Assembly (NCBI GenBank): GCA_031271245.1
Contig: JAISWC010000350.1
Coordinates: 1-9,974, forward strand
Length of the DNA: 9,974 nt
Direction of reading: 5' to 3'
Source: Tannerella sp.
Lineage (GTDB): Bacteria; Bacteroidota; Bacteroidia; Bacteroidales; Tannerellaceae
The notes below the pieces were generated by a model that saw only the letters and a program-made list of their open reading frames with translations, was not told where the DNA came from and searched no databases. How positions within the stretch are numbered: the first letter of the stretch is position 1; each line of letters opens with the position of its first letter. The position numbers and the translations under genes are program-made. Below are positions 6,460 to 9,974 of this stretch, in pieces.

Positions 6460-9400
6460 ATGCTAAATAAACGAAATATAATAATCAGGCATTGTTTTTT
6501 TATAACGGTAGTCTTATTTGCGAGCATGACCATGTATACGCAAAACTATACGGATATGGAACAACCGGACGATGGTGGCGGTATTTTCGACACGCACGAT
6601 CTGGTCGCAGCAGTCCTTACGCCGGTAACAAGCGTAGACTTGCAAGGCGCACGCCGTATATTCTACACATCCGCTCCCAAATCTGTTGCTGCTTTCCGGC
6701 TGACTTCCGTCGTTCTGCCCGCCAACGCATCCAACCCGACCCTTACCTGGTCGTCGCCGGATCCTGCGATAGCGGCAGTGAATGCTACCGGAGAAGTTGT
6801 GCTTACAGGAGGTTTCGGCGTGACCGTCATCAAGGCGGAAACTAACGACGGGTCGGGCGTAGCCGGATACTATTATATCGAAGTGGCAGCTGCCAACCCG
6901 TATGACGTGTTCTCGGATTTTGAAGCCAATGCCTCTCCGTTTACCGGCGGCCGTTCCTCGTTCCAAAATACACAAACCATTTATTTTAACGGATCAGGCA
7001 ACGGGAACAGGGGCACGGCATGGCCGCTCTCCGGCGCTATATCCGGGGGCGTCATCAACCTGAAATTCGACTGGTTTGCCGGATTGGTCACTACCAACTC
7101 CAATACCGGCGTCCTGAGCATACAGGATGCGACAAGTCCTATCCCCAATAAAATTTTATCCTTCATATATGCCAACACCTCCCTGACGAATCATTTCCGC
7201 TATCTTACCGGAAGCTACACGCCTTCGGGCGACGATCCCCCGAAGGGTATTGCCATAGAGAACATTACTGCATTAGACAGATGGTACACGCTCGATATCA
7301 CCATTGACTATCATGCGAACGAATGTGCGTTCACCATTACGAATAGGGACAACCCTTCCGTCACCCAAACGGTTACGAACATTTCCCTTTCGCCGGTATA
7401 TTCGCCACAGCCAAATATAGGTTCGTTGTACATCAACGGACTTCGCGCCGCTACGCAAGGGCTGAATATCACTTCCGCAATAGATAATTTCAGATATAAG
7501 GTAGTGGATGCCACATTGCCGACTTATGCCGTTACAAGTTTGTCCGTAGATGGTCTCGATCAAGTAGCTCCCGGCAGAGAAATACTGGTATATCCGAAAA
7601 TCCGGCCAGGCAATGCACTAAATAAAAACGTGACGTGGTCATCTTCCGATCCGGCAGTAGCAACAGTAACGGTGGATGGGCACGGCCGTGCCGTCATCAC
7701 TGGCGTCTCCGAAGGAACGACCGTCATCACGGCTACGTCGGTCGAAAGCCCGTCAATATATGCAGAAAAGACGATTACCGTAGCGCCGGTCATGCTCCCG
7801 CAACGGCAGATGGAACAGCTTGACCGCGGATTGGTAGCAGTCAAAACCGGTTCTAACATTTTTCTGAGCTGGCGTCTTTTCAATACGGATCCTTCCGATG
7901 TTACATTTAATATATATAAGAACGGAAACACCGTTTCGCTTAACGGATCGCCGCTCAGCGCTGCATATACCGATTATCTGGATAACGGCGGGAGCACAAG
8001 CGACACTTATTCCGTCGCCGTATTGTATGGCGGCACGGAGGTTTATCGCTCGGAGCCGGTAACAGCCTGGGGACAGCAATACCTTAACATCCCGGTACAG
8101 ATGCCGACGACAGGGCATTTGCCGAATGGCACGCCCTACACCAACTATACGATCTATGACGGTTCTACTGCCGACCTGGATGGAGACGGGCAGTATGAAA
8201 TCGTCTTCCTCTGTGGGCCGGCCAATATGCAGGACAACTCGAATGCAGGCGCAACCGGTAATGTGTTTATCGATGCTTATAAACTGGACGGCACCAAACT
8301 GTGGGGAAGCGGGAAATACATCGATCTTGGCAGCAATATCCGTGCCGGGGCGCACTACAGTCCGTTCCTGATATTTGACTTCGACGGCAACGGAAAAGCG
8401 GAAATCATTGTGAAAACAGCCGATGGCACCACAGACGCCCTGGGAACGCGGTTAGGAACAAATACGGTTTATGCCAATGCGGACGGATTTGTACTCAGTG
8501 GCCCCGAATATCTGTCGGTATTTGACGGAGCAACCGGCCGGTTGCTCGCTTCGGCGCCTTACGATCCGCCCCGAGGCAACGTCTCGGCATGGGGCGACGG
8601 AATAGGTAACCGTGCAGACAGGTTCCTTGCCGCCGTAGCTTATCTGGATGGTATACATCCGAGCGCGGTAATGTGTCGCGGCTATTATACACGGACGACG
8701 CTTTGCGCATGGAATTGGGACGGCGTGAGCCTGACTGAAGAATGGCTGTTTGATACCAATAACCTGCCGGGAGGCGGCGCTCAATATAAAGGACAGGGCA
8801 ATCACAATATGTCGGTCGGCGATGTGGACGAGGATGGCAAGGATGAAATCATATACGGTTCGCTTACTATTGACGACAATGGTCAGGCTATGTACACTAC
8901 CGGATACGGTCATGGCGATGCTATGCATGTGGGTAAATTAGATCCGAGCCGTCCCGGATTGCAGATGATGGACGTACACGAAAGCCCGTTCCCATACGGT
9001 CTGGAAATGCACGACTTGTTGACAGGCGATCTGATTTGGGGTGTAGTTGCATCGGGCGACATCGGCCGCGGAGTAGCAGCCGACATTGATCCGACATTCG
9101 AAGGCGTGGAATCATGGAGTGTCGGAGGTCTCGGCACTTGGTCGGCGCAAGGCGCAAAGATCAGCGGCAGTTCCCCCGGTTCGATGAATATGGCTATCTA
9201 TTGGGACGGCGATACGGGACGCGAACTGTTCGACGGCCAGAGCAATCCTTCGGTTACCAAACCGACGGTAAGCGGAAGCGCACCTAACAAGTCATTTGGC
9301 AGCAGTAATATTATCACATTCTCAGGCGCATCCACCAACGGCGGCACAAAAGCCAATCCCTGCCTGCAGGCAGATATTCTCGGCGACTGGCGGGAAGAAA

Positions 9401-9974
9401 TAATTCTGCGTGCGTCGGATAATACTGCGCTACGAATTTATACCACAACTGCGTCTACGTTACATTCCGGCAACGGCGCAGTACCTGTTTCCGGGATACC
9501 GACCTTGATGCACAACAAGGAATACCGGCTTGCCGTAGCCTGGCAAAATAGCGGTTACAACCAGCCTCCGCATGCAGACATATTTATCGGTTATAACATG
9601 GCTAATGTGGATAGAACGGCCCACGGCGCAGGATTTACCGTTACGCTGGATCCGGACGGCGGTACATTCGGTGATGACGGGTCTCAAATCCCAAGGAATA
9701 TCATGACCGTCACAGGCGCACATATTCCATTCCCGGAAGTAACCAAAGCGGGCGGATTCTATTCCGTCGGCTGGATGTTTGCCGACGGTACGCTATACAA
9801 TCCTACGGCTACATATAAGGAAGATCTTTCGTTGAAAGCAGTATGGAATTTGTACACGGTTACATTTGTGGACGAAGGCGTCGAAACCTGTCAACAGGTA
9901 TCTTACGGTTCAAAAGTGTCTCAGCCCTCTACGCCTGTACGCGAAGGTTACACTTTCGAAGGATGGTCATATAA
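6460..9974 (+). CDS. Secreted multidomain rhamnogalacturonan lyase, family PL11 (3' end outside window)
   Basis: The frame is open from ATG 6460 through the window end: 1171 codons, no stop or frameshift. Residues 1-28 are a signal peptide (basic start, hydrophobic core, ending near MYTQ). About 56-145 is a Big_2 Ig-like domain (TWSSPDPAIAAVN). About 146-350 is a jelly-roll/LamG-like module that I cannot assign to a named family. About 355-442 is a second Big_2 domain (TWSSSDPAVATV). From G457 (GLVAVKTGSNIFLSWR) the YesW-like PL11 enzyme begins, with a fibronectin-like cap to about 540 and a beta-propeller to about 1056. Asp-rich loops likely to bind Ca2+ are ADLDGDG (571-577), FDFDGNG (639-645) and DVDEDGKDE (788-796); HESPFPYG at 840 and GDWREEI are also PL11-typical. 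PL11 enzymes cleave the rhamnose-galacturonic acid backbone of rhamnogalacturonan I by beta-elimination, usually needing Ca2+. From 1059 two InlB/Flg_new-type repeats follow (1059-1131; 1132 onward, cut off). Family enzymes are usually near 600 residues, so this one is about twice that. It is divergent from the HTCS gene, its likely activator. Confidence 0.95.
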   Translation, partial: MLNKRNIIIRHCFFITVVLFASMTMYTQNYTDMEQPDDGGGIFDTHDLVAAVLTPVTSVDLQGARRIFYTSAPKSVAAFRLTSVVLPANASNPTLTWSSPDPAIAAVNATGEVVLTGGFGVTVIKAETNDGSGVAGYYYIEVAAANPYDVFSDFEANASPFTGGRSSFQNTQTIYFNGSGNGNRGTAWPLSGAISGGVINLKFDWFAGLVTTNSNTGVLSIQDATSPIPNKILSFIYANTSLTNHFRYLTGSYTPSGDDPPKGIAIENITALDRWYTLDITIDYHANECAFTITNRDNPSVTQTVTNISLSPVYSPQPNIGSLYINGLRAATQGLNITSAIDNFRYKVVDATLPTYAVTSLSVDGLDQVAPGREILVYPKIRPGNALNKNVTWSSSDPAVATVTVDGHGRAVITGVSEGTTVITATSVESPSIYAEKTITVAPVMLPQRQMEQLDRGLVAVKTGSNIFLSWRLFNTDPSDVTFNIYKNGNTVSLNGSPLSAAYTDYLDNGGSTSDTYSVAVLYGGTEVYRSEPVTAWGQQYLNIPVQMPTTGHLPNGTPYTNYTIYDGSTADLDGDGQYEIVFLCGPANMQDNSNAGATGNVFIDAYKLDGTKLWGSGKYIDLGSNIRAGAHYSPFLIFDFDGNGKAEIIVKTADGTTDALGTRLGTNTVYANADGFVLSGPEYLSVFDGATGRLLASAPYDPPRGNVSAWGDGIGNRADRFLAAVAYLDGIHPSAVMCRGYYTRTTLCAWNWDGVSLTEEWLFDTNNLPGGGAQYKGQGNHNMSVGDVDEDGKDEIIYGSLTIDDNGQAMYTTGYGHGDAMHVGKLDPSRPGLQMMDVHESPFPYGLEMHDLLTGDLIWGVVASGDIGRGVAADIDPTFEGVESWSVGGLGTWSAQGAKISGSSPGSMNMAIYWDGDTGRELFDGQSNPSVTKPTVSGSAPNKSFGSSNIITFSGASTNGGTKANPCLQADILGDWREEIILRASDNTALRIYTTTASTLHSGNGAVPVSGIPTLMHNKEYRLAVAWQNSGYNQPPHADIFIGYNMANVDRTAHGAGFTVTLDPDGGTFGDDGSQIPRNIMTVTGAHIPFPEVTKAGGFYSVGWMFADGTLYNPTATYKEDLSLKAVWNLYTVTFVDEGVETCQQVSYGSKVSQPSTPVREGYTFEGWSY

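Noticed and set aside
6492..6845. A 117-codon + strand frame in the start of the lyase gene, suggesting a possible frameshift
   Set aside because: The frame from ATG 6460 gives signal peptide and Big_2 sequence without interruption, so no frameshift is needed.
7753..8355. A 200-codon minus-strand open frame inside the lyase gene
   Set aside because: Antisense to PL11 cap and propeller coding sequence; the + strand frame is continuous and strongly family-like.
1..9974. Search for CRISPR arrays, tRNA or rRNA genes, insertion sequences and attachment sites
   Set aside because: No regularly spaced repeats, no tRNA-like cloverleaf or rRNA signature, no transposase or terminal repeats were seen; nearly all DNA is accounted for by five genes.

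Overview
The window looks like chromosomal DNA of a Bacteroidales-type bacterium (phylum Bacteroidota). Three things point there. Promoters have the TTTG / TAnnTTTG form instead of sigma70 -35/-10 boxes. Start codons are preceded by A/T-rich leaders without a Shine-Dalgarno sequence. The gene families are typical too: a one-protein hybrid two-component system, a KOW-like/DUF2027-type/Smr protein, and an exported multidomain polysaccharide lyase. Base composition is near-balanced by eye. I cannot name a genus.

Left part (1-1973), housekeeping genes. The window opens in the 3' end of a + strand nitrilase-superfamily gene, best read as N-carbamoylputrescine amidase (putrescine synthesis). It converges, with a 6-base gap, on a two-gene minus-strand operon. 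That operon encodes a 351-aa Smr-domain protein and a 154-aa CYTH/triphosphate-tunnel enzyme, and the stop of the first abuts the ATG of the second. A well-formed Bacteroidota promoter precedes the operon. A candidate terminator for the next gene lies in the 174-base spacer.

Middle (1974-6248), regulator. One very large minus-strand gene (1424 aa) encodes a complete hybrid two-component system. In order it has a signal peptide, two periplasmic beta-propellers, a Y_Y_Y domain, one membrane helix, histidine kinase, receiver and AraC-type DNA-binding domain. All key phosphotransfer residues are intact.

Right part (6249-9974), target. A 211-base divergent control region carries a -7 element for each gene and a 21-bp-phased direct repeat that could be the regulator's operator. 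The rightward gene (6460 to beyond the window end, 1171 codons visible, unbroken) encodes an exported family PL11 rhamnogalacturonan lyase. The catalytic propeller is framed by about 440 residues of N-terminal accessory domains (two Ig-like Big_2 domains around a jelly-roll-like module) and by C-terminal InlB/Flg_new-type repeats that run off the end.

Together the regulator and lyase look like the edge of a pectin (rhamnogalacturonan-I) utilisation locus: oligosaccharide sensed in the periplasm, kinase-receiver-AraC activation, secreted lyase. No SusC/SusD pair is visible here. Nothing in the window is a clearly new defence or mobile system. The most notable items are the lyase's architecture and the phased repeats in the divergent promoter.
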